A stretch of DNA of 64,000 bases from Aquificota bacterium (GTDB lineage: Bacteria; Aquificota; Aquificia; Desulfurobacteriales; DQVG01): positions 1 through 64,000 of the forward strand of contig JAMOTM010000055.1 in NCBI GenBank assembly GCA_027002265.1. Direction: 5' to 3'. How positions within the stretch are numbered: the stretch's first letter is position 1; each line of letters opens with the position of its first letter. The translations under genes and the position numbers were made by a program. The notes below the pieces were generated by a model that saw nothing but the letters and a program-made list of their open reading frames with translations, had not been told where the DNA came from and did not search any database. Shown one piece after another: positions 8,965-17,869 of this stretch.

Positions 8965-9099
8965 TTACCCTTTAGTTAAAAAAATATACAAAATTATTAA
9001 AGCTATAAGAAAAATTATAACTAAATATTTTTTAGAAGACGTTTTTTTCTCGCAAGAGCACACTCTTTCTTTGTAGTAATCTCGGTCATAAATTCCCAT
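8965..9099 (-). CDS. 44-residue YDRDYY small membrane protein
   Basis: On the minus strand an ATG at 9099, preceded by GGAGG seven to eight bases upstream, opens 44 codons ending in TAA at 8965-8967. The product starts MGIYDRDYYKER, has Cys14 and Cys16, and then one hydrophobic helix from about residue 25 to 41 (LVIIFLIALIILYIF). The N-terminal motif is distinctive and, to my knowledge, recurs at the start of other bacterial membrane proteins. With no signal peptide and a basic stretch before the helix, the N-terminus is likely cytoplasmic. It lies downstream of aclA but beyond the acl terminator, so it probably has its own promoter. The function is unknown. Confidence 0.7.
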   Translation of the reverse strand: MGIYDRDYYKERVCSCEKKTSSKKYLVIIFLIALIILYIFLTKG

Positions 9100-9200
9100 A
9101 AGTTTTGCCTCCAAAGATTAAAAATTTAAATAAGTTATATAATTTTAAATATAAGAAAATTTTAAAGATGGGCAAAGGTGAAAATTTAGGAAGGTAAAAG

Positions 9201-9224
9201 TAGAAAAGGGGGCAAAAAGCCCCC
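9201..9224 (-). terminator. Rho-independent terminator after aclA
   Basis: The stem GGGGGC/GCCCCC (9208-9213 with 9219-9224) has a five-base loop and on the minus strand is followed by TTTTC. It lies eight bases past the aclA stop codon. Confidence 0.8.
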
Positions 9225-9231
9225 AAAAGCA

Positions 9232-11097
9232 TTATCTATCAGTAAGATCTTCGGGTTCTTCAATAGCATAAAGAACATCGTCCCAAGGATGACGGTAAAG
9301 TGGGCTTTTGAGTCTTTTTTCATCTAAAATGTGTCCAATAAATCCAATAGAACGTCCAAGAACAAAAAATGCGTTTAATGCTCCAGCATCAATAATTTCA
9401 TCTATTTCTTTGCTTGTAAATCCTAAATTTTTAAACATATCTACCATTAACACTCCAATACATCCATCAACGTTTAAAATTAAATTTTCTTTTTTAGCCG
9501 TAGTTACTTTTTCAACTTCCAAAGCATAGTTTAAAAGCTCTGTAGCTGGGAAGTTCTCTTCAGCATAGTTTTTAAGAAGCTCAACTCTTTTATCAGGATT
9601 TCTAATAGATTTTACTCTATGTCCTATACCTGGAATTGGTTTTCGTTCTACTCTTTTCATATAATCTACAAACTCTTTTGGAGACATTCCTTTTTCATAA
9701 GCCATCTTAAAGTATTTTGCAGCTCCGTCTATAGCTCCTCCAAATCTTGGTCCAATTGTTAAAAGACCAGATGCTAAAGAAGATACTAAATCTTTTCCAG
9801 CACGGGCAGCTACTCTAGCATTATGAGCTCCAGATACACAAGGACCATGATCTGCAACAATTTTAATTACCATATCAATAAAGTTAGAAGCCCATTTTGG
9901 AAATTTCTTTTTAAACCAAAGTAGTCCAATAATATCTGCAATAGAGTATCCTTTTTCTATAACTTCAGAAATTGGAATATTTGTATATGTTGCCTCCGGA
10001 CCTCTATCATCGGAAATAGTACAGATAAAGTTAGTTGGTTTTCTAATAAGACCTTTCTTTCTTGCTTCTGCATAATCCATTGGAATTGGTGGAACTTCAG
10101 GTTCCTTTATTTCTGGGATTTCACCTTGAGCTTTTAGCTCTTCATATACTCCACGAATAAGTTCTGGAAGTTCATCAAAAGAACTTGGAACTAAAGCACC
10201 AGCTTCTTTTAAAGCCGCGTTTTTGGCATCTGCGGTTTCTCTCTCTGCTCCAGCTTTAGCTCCAGCATGTCCAAATTGAACATCAGAACCAAAAAGTTTG
10301 GCACAAGTTCCAATACACCATGCAATTACAGGTTTTTTAATAAGTCCTTTTTTTATAGCATCTACTACCTTATATTCTAAAGTTCCTCCAAGCTCTCCAA
10401 GCATTACCATAAATTTAATATCTGGATTTTTTTCCATTCTTAAAAGATGATCTAAAAAGTCAGAACCTGGGAATCTATCTCCTCCGATTGCAACTCCTTC
10501 AAAGATTCCATTAGCATTTCTTGCGATAATGTTACAAAGTTCGTTGAAAAGTCCACCGGAACGAGTAACAAGTCCAACAGAACCAGGTCTATGGAGCTTA
10601 GAGTTAATAATATTTTCTATAGTTCCACCTGTATTTGCTATTCTAAATGCTCCAGCTGCAAGTCCTCCAACTGTAGCAGGACCTATAATCCATTTTCCAG
10701 CCTTTCTAGCTCTTAAATTCATATCTCTTGTAAGTCTTTCAGGAATACCTTCTGCTGTAATAACAATTGTTCTTATAGTTGGAATATCTATAGCTTCGCG
10801 AGTAACATCATAAGCTGTTCTGAAGGAAGCAAAATTTATTAAAACATCAGCATTTGGATGATTTTCCGCAGCTTCCTTAGTGCTTCTATATACTGGAATT
10901 AAAATTTCCTCAGTTCCAAAGAAAAACTTCTGATATTTTAAGTCAGAAGTTGGATGAACTATAGCTGCAACAGAAGGTTTCTTTCTTCCAATTACATAAT
11001 CATAATCAAGCATTCTTTGAATAGCTTTTGTATGCATATTCCAAAATATAGCTTGGGTATCTCTATCAAAAAGTAAATAATCTGGTCTATTTGCCAT
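9232..11097 (-). CDS. aclA: ATP-citrate lyase, large (alpha) subunit
   Basis: This subunit carries the catalytic histidine and the citrate synthase-like cleavage domain of ATP-citrate lyase, which splits citrate with CoA and ATP into acetyl-CoA and oxaloacetate in the reductive TCA cycle. Residues 1-330 form the succinyl-CoA-synthetase-alpha-like part with VTRSGGLFNEL and the phospho-histidine in FGHAGAKAG (His277). Residues 355-621 are the citrate-synthase-like part with GPCVSGAHNARVAARAG and GIGHRV at 490-495. The 621-residue length suits the two-subunit bacterial enzyme. It sits 21 bases behind aclB with a good AAGGAGG site, so the two are one transcript ending at the hairpin at 9208. Confidence 0.95.
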   Translation of the reverse strand: MANRPDYLLFDRDTQAIFWNMHTKAIQRMLDYDYVIGRKKPSVAAIVHPTSDLKYQKFFFGTEEILIPVYRSTKEAAENHPNADVLINFASFRTAYDVTREAIDIPTIRTIVITAEGIPERLTRDMNLRARKAGKWIIGPATVGGLAAGAFRIANTGGTIENIINSKLHRPGSVGLVTRSGGLFNELCNIIARNANGIFEGVAIGGDRFPGSDFLDHLLRMEKNPDIKFMVMLGELGGTLEYKVVDAIKKGLIKKPVIAWCIGTCAKLFGSDVQFGHAGAKAGAERETADAKNAALKEAGALVPSSFDELPELIRGVYEELKAQGEIPEIKEPEVPPIPMDYAEARKKGLIRKPTNFICTISDDRGPEATYTNIPISEVIEKGYSIADIIGLLWFKKKFPKWASNFIDMVIKIVADHGPCVSGAHNARVAARAGKDLVSSLASGLLTIGPRFGGAIDGAAKYFKMAYEKGMSPKEFVDYMKRVERKPIPGIGHRVKSIRNPDKRVELLKNYAEENFPATELLNYALEVEKVTTAKKENLILNVDGCIGVLMVDMFKNLGFTSKEIDEIIDAGALNAFFVLGRSIGFIGHILDEKRLKSPLYRHPWDDVLYAIEEPEDLTDR

Positions 11098-11118
11098 TTA
11101 AAAACCTCCTTCAAAAAC

Positions 11119-12447
11119 TTACTTAGTTTCCTCAATAGCCATTTTTACAATGTTAGTCATATGAGTTTCTGGGCCAAATACTTTAATTGGGATTCCAAGT
11201 TTTTCAGCAGCTTCCTTTATTTTTTTAAGACCTTGTTCGTAGTTTGGACCACCTCTTCTTACATAAATTCTTACGTCTACATCTCTTAATTTATCAGCAT
11301 ATTCTTCCATAGCCTTAATAATTCCATCGAAGGTTTTTGCTACATCTGTAAAGTTAGCAATAGCTCCCCCAATAATTAAAATTTTTGGTCTTCCTTCTGG
11401 ATCTTTTTCTCTTGTCATTAAATCAAATACAGTTTTTGCATATTCATAAGTTTCATTTGTAGTTGGGTTTCCAGAGTATTCTCCGTAATTTCCAAGTTCT
11501 TTGGCATATCCAAGGTCTGCGATGGTATCCGTATAAACCACAGATGCACCACCACCAGCTACTAAAGTCCAAATTCTTCCTTTTGGATTTAAAACAGTAA
11601 GTTTTAAAGAAGCTCCGGATTTTTCGTCCATCTCTTTAATTTTCTTTTCTTCAGGAGTTAAATCTCTACCAAAGGGAGCTGGAAATTCTATATCTCCCCA
11701 TAAATCACCTACTAAAAATGCTGCAGTGTCGTCTAGTCTTGCGACAAAATCAAGTGGAAATACTTGATTTTGAGTCATAGCAAGGGGATTGATTTCTAAA
11801 TAAGCAAAGTGTAAGTCTCTAAAGAATTTATAAAGTCTTTTTACAAAGTCTGCATATTTTTCTTTATCTTTAATTTCTTCAGGAACATTTTCTTTTATTA
11901 ATTTTTCAATTTCTTCTTCTTCAGCTAAAGCAGGAATAAATACCTCTTTTACTTTGTCCCAGTTTTCTTCGATATCAATTCCACCAAAAGCAGACATAAA
12001 AATTTTATCGCCTTCCATATCTGTTGTCATAGCAACGTAATATTCTTCTTCGTGAGGAACAAAAGGTTCCACTAAAAAGTGAGTAAGTCTTCCTTTTTGA
12101 CCGGAAAGTAAAGTAACTTCTTTATTCATTCTTTCTCCAATCCATTTTTTAACATCTTCCCAAGTAACATCTCCAGGTTTATTTATCTTATAAAGAACCA
12201 AGTTATTTTTTCCTCTTTTTCCAAAAAGTTGATCTGGTTTTGCAACAAGAGGCATTTCCTTTAGCCAAGGATTTTTTTCCAAAAGCTCTTTCTCTTTTTC
12301 AGGCAATATAATTCCATTTGCATCAAAATATTCCGGAGTAATTAAAACAGCTTTAAAATCATATTTAAAAGCATCTCCAAAATATTTATCCCAGTGTCTT
12401 GCAAGCATTCTTTTTGCATCATATTCTCTAATTCCTCTTTGAGCCAT
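11119..12447 (-). CDS. aclB: ATP-citrate lyase, small (beta) subunit
   Basis: The 442-residue beta subunit supplies the ATP-grasp and CoA-binding parts of ATP-citrate lyase. It starts MAQRGIREYDAKRML, typical of the family, behind AAGGAGG. The N-terminal ATP-grasp region includes VAKPDQLFGKRGK and ends with EINPLA near residue 220. The C-terminal half is a succinyl-CoA-synthetase-beta-like domain with VAGGGASVVYTDT and the GNPT/GGAIANFTDV loops. Together with aclA it is diagnostic for carbon fixation by the reductive TCA cycle through ACL rather than through separate citryl-CoA synthetase and lyase. Confidence 0.95.
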   Translation of the reverse strand: MAQRGIREYDAKRMLARHWDKYFGDAFKYDFKAVLITPEYFDANGIILPEKEKELLEKNPWLKEMPLVAKPDQLFGKRGKNNLVLYKINKPGDVTWEDVKKWIGERMNKEVTLLSGQKGRLTHFLVEPFVPHEEEYYVAMTTDMEGDKIFMSAFGGIDIEENWDKVKEVFIPALAEEEEIEKLIKENVPEEIKDKEKYADFVKRLYKFFRDLHFAYLEINPLAMTQNQVFPLDFVARLDDTAAFLVGDLWGDIEFPAPFGRDLTPEEKKIKEMDEKSGASLKLTVLNPKGRIWTLVAGGGASVVYTDTIADLGYAKELGNYGEYSGNPTTNETYEYAKTVFDLMTREKDPEGRPKILIIGGAIANFTDVAKTFDGIIKAMEEYADKLRDVDVRIYVRRGGPNYEQGLKKIKEAAEKLGIPIKVFGPETHMTNIVKMAIEETK

Positions 12448-12474
12448 TAAATAACCTCCTTAAAATTTAAGATT

Positions 12475-12495
12475 AAAAAGGGAGCAAAAGCCCCC
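12475..12495 (-). terminator. Terminator between icd and aclB
   Basis: On the minus strand GGGGGC, a TTTT loop and GCTCCC form a six-pair stem with one G-U pair, followed by TTTTT. It lies just after the icd stop and before the aclB ribosome-binding site, so acl transcription either starts here or reads through. Confidence 0.7.
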
Positions 12496-12503
12496 AAAAA
12501 CTT

Positions 12504-14741
12504 TTATAAATTATCAATAATTCTATTAAAAGTTTCACTAGGTCTCATTGCTTTTTTAACTTTTTCTTCATCTGGGTGATAGTATCCGCCTAAATCTACA
12601 GGTTTTCCTTCTGTAGCTTTAATTTCATTTAATATTTTTTCTTCGTTTTTAGCAAGCTCTTCATATACCTTTTGGAATTTTTCTGCAAGCTCTTTATCTT
12701 CAGTTTGGTTTGCAAGAGCCTTAGCCCAGTAAAGAGCTAAATAATAGTGGCTACCTCTTGTATCAAGCTGACCTACTTTTCTCTTTGGTGTCTTATCATT
12801 ATTTAAGTAATCTCTTACCGCATCAGATAAGGTGTCCGCTAAAATTTTTGCTCTTTTATTTCCAGTTTGTCTATGTACTTGTCTTAGAGCTTCTACAAAA
12901 GCTAAGAACTCTCCTAAAGAATCCCATCTTAAGTGTCCTTCTTTTATAAATTGTTGAACATGTCTTGGAGCACTACCACCTGCTCCAGTTTCATAGAGTC
13001 CTCCACCTGCAAGAAGAGGAACAATAGAAAGACATCTTGCAGAAGTTCCAACTTCTATAATTGGGAAAAGGTCAGTTAAGTAGTCTCTTAAAACGTTTCC
13101 AGTTACAGCAATTGTATTTTTTCCTTCTCTAAATCTTTTTAAAGTAAATTTCATAGCGTCCTGAGGAGGCATAATATAATACTCTACACCCTCAAGTTCT
13201 CCTTTTTCTTCCATCTTCTTTAATTCTTCTTTTACAATTTTAATTAAGTTTTTATCGTGAGCTCTTGCTCTATCTAGCCAGAATACTATCGGATATCCAG
13301 TTTCTTTAGCTCTTCTTACAGCAAGTTTAATCCAGTCTCTAATTGCAATATCTTTTGTAATACAACTTCTATAAATATCACCTTTGTCTACCTTATGTTC
13401 CATTAAAACTCTTCCTTGGTCGTCTACTATTTTTATAACTCCATCATCCTCGGCTATGAAAGTTTTATCGTGGCTACCATATTCTTCAGCTTTCATAGCC
13501 ATAAGACCAACATTTTGAACAGTTCCAATTTTTGTTGGATCAAATTGTCCATTTACCTTAACATCTTCGACAATTTCTTTATACATAGTTGCATAACTTC
13601 TATCTGGAATTGTGATTACAGTGTCTTCTACTTCTCCACTTGGTCCCCAACCTTTAAGTCCGTTTTTAATTACAGCTGGAACGGAAGCGTCGATAATTAC
13701 ATCGTTTGGTCTATGAAGGTTTGTTATTCCTTTATCACTATCTACCATATAAAGTCTTGGTCTTTCCTTGTAAATCTCCTCTATTGTCTTTTTAATTTCT
13801 TCTTGCTTTTCCTTTGGTAATTTTTCAAGTTTTCTTTCTAGATCTACAAGTCCAATTTCTGGATTAAATCCAATTTCTTCAAGCTCTTTTCCATGTTTTT
13901 CCCAAAGTTTTTTATAATAAACTCTAATTGCATCTCCAAAAATAACTGGATCAGATTTTCTCATCATAGTTGCTTTTAAATGTAAAGAAAAGAGAATATC
14001 TTCATCTTTAGCATCTTGAATGACTTCTTCAAAAAATTCTCTTAATTTTTTTCTGCTCATAAAAGTTCCATCTACTACATCACCTTTTTTAAGGTCTTTA
14101 ATTTCTTTTAAAACTTTTTCATTTCCATTTTTATCTACAAAAACATATTTGATAGAGGTATCTCTGTCTAAAATTACAGATTTTTCATTATCGTAAAAGT
14201 CTCCAGATTTCATATGAGCTACATAAGACTTAGATTTTGAAGATACTGGAGCAAGTTTATGAGGATGTTTTTTAGCATATTCTTTTACAGGTTCTGCAAT
14301 TCTTCTATCAGAATTTCCTTGTCTTAAAACTGGGTTTACTACACTACCAATACATTTATCATATCTTGCTCTAGCATCTTTTTCTTCTTCAGTTTGAGGA
14401 TTTTCTGGAAAATCTGGAAGTGGATATCCTTGAGATTGCAATTCTTTTACAGCTTCAATTACTTGTGCTACAGAAGCAGAAATGTTTGGTAATTTCATAA
14501 TATTTGCTTCTTCTTTCCATACAAGCTCCCCAAGATAAGCAAGATCATCATTTACCTTTTTATCCTCTGGTAATTTATCTGAAAATTGAGCTAAAATTCT
14601 TCCTGCTAAAGAAATATCTCTTTCTTCTATATCAATATCAGCATGTTTTGTAAACGCTCTCATAATAGGAAGTAAAGAAAAACTAGCTAGATATGGTGCC
14701 TCATCAACTTTAGTCCAAATAATTACCGGCCTTTTAGACAT
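12504..14741 (-). CDS. icd: Isocitrate dehydrogenase, monomeric NADP-type
   Basis: The 745-residue length and motifs such as [28 protein letters not shown] N-terminal segments, [21 protein letters not shown] split across the middle, and [11 protein letters not shown] identify the monomeric IDH family, unrelated in length to the 330-430 residue dimeric enzymes. It interconverts isocitrate and 2-oxoglutarate plus CO2; beside ATP-citrate lyase it should run in the carboxylating direction. AGGAGG precedes the ATG. It is the first gene of the minus-strand set icd-aclB-aclA, with a terminator behind it. The cofactor NADP(H) is inferred from the family. Confidence 0.95.
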   Translation of the reverse strand: MSKRPVIIWTKVDEAPYLASFSLLPIMRAFTKHADIDIEERDISLAGRILAQFSDKLPEDKKVNDDLAYLGELVWKEEANIMKLPNISASVAQVIEAVKELQSQGYPLPDFPENPQTEEEKDARARYDKCIGSVVNPVLRQGNSDRRIAEPVKEYAKKHPHKLAPVSSKSKSYVAHMKSGDFYDNEKSVILDRDTSIKYVFVDKNGNEKVLKEIKDLKKGDVVDGTFMSRKKLREFFEEVIQDAKDEDILFSLHLKATMMRKSDPVIFGDAIRVYYKKLWEKHGKELEEIGFNPEIGLVDLERKLEKLPKEKQEEIKKTIEEIYKERPRLYMVDSDKGITNLHRPNDVIIDASVPAVIKNGLKGWGPSGEVEDTVITIPDRSYATMYKEIVEDVKVNGQFDPTKIGTVQNVGLMAMKAEEYGSHDKTFIAEDDGVIKIVDDQGRVLMEHKVDKGDIYRSCITKDIAIRDWIKLAVRRAKETGYPIVFWLDRARAHDKNLIKIVKEELKKMEEKGELEGVEYYIMPPQDAMKFTLKRFREGKNTIAVTGNVLRDYLTDLFPIIEVGTSARCLSIVPLLAGGGLYETGAGGSAPRHVQQFIKEGHLRWDSLGEFLAFVEALRQVHRQTGNKRAKILADTLSDAVRDYLNNDKTPKRKVGQLDTRGSHYYLALYWAKALANQTEDKELAEKFQKVYEELAKNEEKILNEIKATEGKPVDLGGYYHPDEEKVKKAMRPSETFNRIIDNL

Positions 14742-14937
14742 ACTACGTCCTCCTGAAAAATTTTTCGTTGATGAAATTTTAACAAAATTTTTACAAAAAT
14801 TTTACAAATATGTTATAGGAATAATAGTTTTATAATTGAATTTCAGAAAGTTAAATTTTTAAAAATGATAAAATAACCCCTTAATTTAAAATAAAAGCTA
14901 AAGTAAATTAAACTTTAAGGTTCTCGAGGGCTTTAAT

Positions 14938-16056
14938 ATGATGCTATCTTCCCGCTTACAAGCTTTTACACCCTTTGAGGTTATGGAAATTTTAGATATT
15001 GCAAATAATTTGGAAAAACAAGGAAAAAAAGTTATTCACTTAGAAATTGGTGAGCCGGATTTTTCTCCGCCTCCAAAAGTAATAAGAGAAACCATTAATG
15101 CTCTTAAAAATGGAAAAACTTCCTATACAAGTTCTTATGGAATTAAAACCTTAAGGGAAAAGGTTGTAAACTATATAAATAATAAATATAAAACCAAGCT
15201 AAACATAGAAAATACTATCATTACACCTGGAACATCTTTAGGGTTGTTTTATGCCCTTTCAGCTCTTTTAGAAAAAGATGACAAAATTTTACTTTTAAAT
15301 CCAACTTATCCTTGTTATCCAAATTTTATTAAATTTTTAGAAGGGAAGGTAATTTATGCAAAATGGGATTTAGAGGATATTAAAAAGAAGATAAGGGAAA
15401 ATAAAATAAAATTGGCGCTTATAAATTCTCCCTCTAATCCTCTTGGTATTCAGATAGATAAAGAAGTTTTAAATTTTCTTTATGAACATATTCCTTTAAT
15501 TGTTTCAGATGAAATATACCAAGGACTTATATATGAAGGAAAAGAACTATCTTCTTTACATTTTGATCCGAGCTTGGAAAAAACAATTTATCTAAATGGA
15601 TTTTCAAAATATTTTGGAATGACTGGTTTTCGCTTGGGTTATATTTTGGCAAAAAAGGAAGTTATTGAAGCTATTTTAAAACTTCAACAAAATTTATTTT
15701 TATGTCCCTCTTCCTTTTCCCAAGAGGGGGCAATTTATGCTTTTGATGAAGAAAGTATAGATTATATAGAAAATATAAAAAAAGAGCTTGATAGGAGAAG
15801 AAGACTTGTTATCAAACTTTTAAAAGAAGCAAATATAGATTTTATTTATCCTACAGGAGCCTTTTATGTTTTTGTAAATATAAAAAGAAACTCTAAAAAT
15901 TTTTGTAAAAAGCTTTTATTAAAAAAGCAAGTTGCTTTAACACCCGGAAGTGGATTTGGCCCTGGAAATGAAAATTTTATAAGAATAAGCTATGCAAATT
16001 CTTATGAAAATGTAAAGGAAGGTATGAAAAGATTTCTTGAGTTTTTGAAAAGTTAA
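14938..16056 (+). CDS. Class I/II PLP aminotransferase
   Basis: This is a fold-type I aspartate-aminotransferase-like enzyme of 372 residues. Substrate and cofactor residues are visible: HLEIGEPDFSPP at 34-45, the SPSNPLG motif near 165-170, DEIYQGL at 191-197, the Schiff-base lysine in GFSKYFGMTGFRLGY (Lys224), and the C-terminal arginine in FIRISY. It is close to AspC and to the DapL/alanine-glyoxylate relatives, so the amino donor is uncertain. Two adjacent ATG codons (14938 and 14941) are possible starts behind a weak GAGGG. It may be the first gene of the isoprenoid/quinone operon that follows after 73 bases. Confidence 0.85.
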   Translation: MMLSSRLQAFTPFEVMEILDIANNLEKQGKKVIHLEIGEPDFSPPPKVIRETINALKNGKTSYTSSYGIKTLREKVVNYINNKYKTKLNIENTIITPGTSLGLFYALSALLEKDDKILLLNPTYPCYPNFIKFLEGKVIYAKWDLEDIKKKIRENKIKLALINSPSNPLGIQIDKEVLNFLYEHIPLIVSDEIYQGLIYEGKELSSLHFDPSLEKTIYLNGFSKYFGMTGFRLGYILAKKEVIEAILKLQQNLFLCPSSFSQEGAIYAFDEESIDYIENIKKELDRRRRLVIKLLKEANIDFIYPTGAFYVFVNIKRNSKNFCKKLLLKKQVALTPGSGFGPGNENFIRISYANSYENVKEGMKRFLEFLKS

Positions 16057-16129
16057 ATAAATGAATAAATATAATTTAAAATTAGTTATTGTAGAATTTC
16101 AAAAATAACACTTTTAGGAGGTAATAATC

Positions 16130-16951
16130 TTGAAATTTACAATATTTCACTCACCAGATCCAGATGATGCTTTTATGTTTGCTCCTTTACAACTTGGTTT
16201 AATAGAAGCGCCTTTTGAAATAGAGCATAAAATAATGGATATTCAAACCTTAAATGAACTTACCTTAAAAGGTGAAACAGATGTAAGTGCTATATCCTTT
16301 CATGCTTATCCTTATGTAAAGGACAAATACTTCCTTTTAACTACTGGAGCAAGTGTGGGAGATGGCTATGGCCCTCTAATTGTAAGTAAAAAGGAAGATT
16401 TAAAAGAAATTCAAGAAATTGCAGTACCAGGAAATTTAACTACAGCTTATTTAGTTTTACAAATTTTTATGAAAAAAATAGATTGGCACCCAAAAGTAAA
16501 GTTTATGAGGTTTGATGAAATTCTTCCTGCAGTTTCTGAGGGCAAAGTAGAAAGTGGTCTTTTAATTCATGAAGGTCAAATAAACTATAAAAAATATAAT
16601 GTTAACCCTATGGTAGATTTAGGAGCTTGGTGGAAAGATAGAAAAGGAACTATCTTGCCTTTAGGTGGTCTTGTTTTAAGTAGAAGACTTGAAAAATATA
16701 AAGATGAGATTAAAGAAATTTTAAAAAGAAGTTTTGAATATGCTTTAAAACACCCAGAACCATGTTTAGAATTTGCAAAAAAATATGCTCGAAACCTTTC
16801 AGATGAGGAAAATAGAAAGTTTGTTTCTATGTATGTTAACAAATGGACCATTGACCTTGGAGAAGAGGGTAAAAAAGCTGTAGAGGATTTACTTAAAGAG
16901 GCTAAGGAGCTTGGCATAATAAACAAAGATATCAAAATAGATTGGGTGTAA
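16130..16951 (+). CDS. mqnD: MqnD-like 1,4-dihydroxy-6-naphthoate synthase
   Basis: MqnD converts cyclic de-hypoxanthine futalosine to 1,4-dihydroxy-6-naphthoate in the futalosine route to menaquinone. The 273-residue protein has the periplasmic-binding-protein fold of the MqnA/MqnD family: an N-terminal HSPDPDDAFMF where MqnD usually has SPCPNDTF, a DVSAISFHAYPYV segment, GYGPLIVSK, and GLLIHEGQ. The start is TTG at 16130 with a perfect AGGAGG site. Neighbouring ispA and dxs, which make the quinone side chain, support the assignment. The altered first motif is a reason for caution; it could be a related solute-binding-like enzyme. Confidence 0.65.
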   Translation: MKFTIFHSPDPDDAFMFAPLQLGLIEAPFEIEHKIMDIQTLNELTLKGETDVSAISFHAYPYVKDKYFLLTTGASVGDGYGPLIVSKKEDLKEIQEIAVPGNLTTAYLVLQIFMKKIDWHPKVKFMRFDEILPAVSEGKVESGLLIHEGQINYKKYNVNPMVDLGAWWKDRKGTILPLGGLVLSRRLEKYKDEIKEILKRSFEYALKHPEPCLEFAKKYARNLSDEENRKFVSMYVNKWTIDLGEEGKKAVEDLLKEAKELGIINKDIKIDWV

Positions 16952-16954
16952 AAA

Positions 16955-17860
16955 ATGAATACATTTTTAATTTATATGGAAAATAAAAGAAAATTTTTTG
17001 ATAATTACGCCCAAAGTTTTTTTAGTTTTTCTTTTTCTTATGGAAAAAAATTAGTAGAAGCTATGAAGTATTCCTTTTTCTCGGGTGGAAAAAGAATAAG
17101 GCCGATACTTCTTTATCTTTTTTTTGAAAGTTTTACAGATCTTAAATACTCCTTTGAAGATGAGAAATTTTTATCTTATATATTTCCCCCAAGCTTTGCA
17201 ATAGAAACTATACATACTTACTCTTTGATTCATGATGATTTACCTTCTATGGATAATGATGACTATAGACGTGGAAAACCTACTTGCCATAAAATATTTG
17301 GAGAGGCTACTGCAATTTTAGCTGGAGATGCACTATTAAATTATGCTTATGAAGTTTTAATAGATTGGGAAAGTGATTTTGTTAAAGACTTTCAAGAAAT
17401 TAAAAGTAAAGTTTTAAAAATTATATCTAAAGCTTCGGGAGCACATGGACTAGTTATAGGTCAAGAGGCAGATATAGAGCTTGAAAATTTTGAAGATGAA
17501 AACTTGGAAAGTCAACTCAACTTCATCATAGAAAATAAAACCGTAAAGCTTTTAAGAGCAAGTATTCTTTCCGGCTTTATTCTTAGTAAGAATAAAAATA
17601 TTGACATAAAGCTTATTTATAACTTAGGAACTTATATAGGATTTATCTTTCAACTTATAGATGACATTTTAGATTATGAAAAAGAAAAAAAGGAAAATAA
17701 AAAAACTTTTGCAACTTTATTTGGAATAGAAAAAACAAAAAGCTTGGCAAAGGAATATAAGAAAAAAGCTTATTTTATTTTAGATGATTTAGAAAGTAAA
17801 GGTTATAAATTAAAAATAATAAAAGATTTTGTTGATTTTCTTTATCATAGAAAAACTTAA
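16955..17860 (+). CDS. ispA: Polyprenyl (farnesyl/geranylgeranyl) diphosphate synthase
   Basis: This all-helical trans-prenyltransferase of 301 residues extends allylic diphosphates with isopentenyl diphosphate. It has GGKRIRP, the first Asp-rich motif in HDDLPSMDNDDYRRGKP, GQEADIE in place of GQxxD, and the second Asp-rich motif QLIDDILDYEKE. Two residues lie between the Asp pairs of the first motif (DDLPSMD), the spacing of bacterial type II farnesyl diphosphate synthases. It starts four bases after the mqnD-like gene and is followed ten bases later by dxs. Exact chain length is not predictable. Confidence 0.9.
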   Translation: MNTFLIYMENKRKFFDNYAQSFFSFSFSYGKKLVEAMKYSFFSGGKRIRPILLYLFFESFTDLKYSFEDEKFLSYIFPPSFAIETIHTYSLIHDDLPSMDNDDYRRGKPTCHKIFGEATAILAGDALLNYAYEVLIDWESDFVKDFQEIKSKVLKIISKASGAHGLVIGQEADIELENFEDENLESQLNFIIENKTVKLLRASILSGFILSKNKNIDIKLIYNLGTYIGFIFQLIDDILDYEKEKKENKKTFATLFGIEKTKSLAKEYKKKAYFILDDLESKGYKLKIIKDFVDFLYHRKT

Positions 17861-17869
17861 GGAGATATT

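Larger units (their letters stand above)
8819..9231. other. 413-base gap with one small gene and a terminator
   Basis: Apart from the 44-residue frame at 8965-9099 and the terminator at 9201-9224 this region is low-complexity AT-rich DNA. At about 8876-8911 AAAGCAA and TTGCTTT could pair around a T-rich loop and act as a weak terminator for the sugar cluster. I see no other gene, RNA or repeat. Confidence 0.5.

Noticed and set aside
10529..10813. Plus-strand open frame of 94 codons
   Set aside because: Antisense of aclA with no start signals.
13416..13820. Plus-strand open frame of 134 codons
   Set aside because: It is the antisense of icd; composition (Phe/Tyr/Ser-rich) is that of a shadow frame.
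14742..14937. Clear promoters between icd and the aminotransferase gene
   Set aside because: Several AT-rich hexamers fit loosely but no pair has good spacing, so none is claimed.
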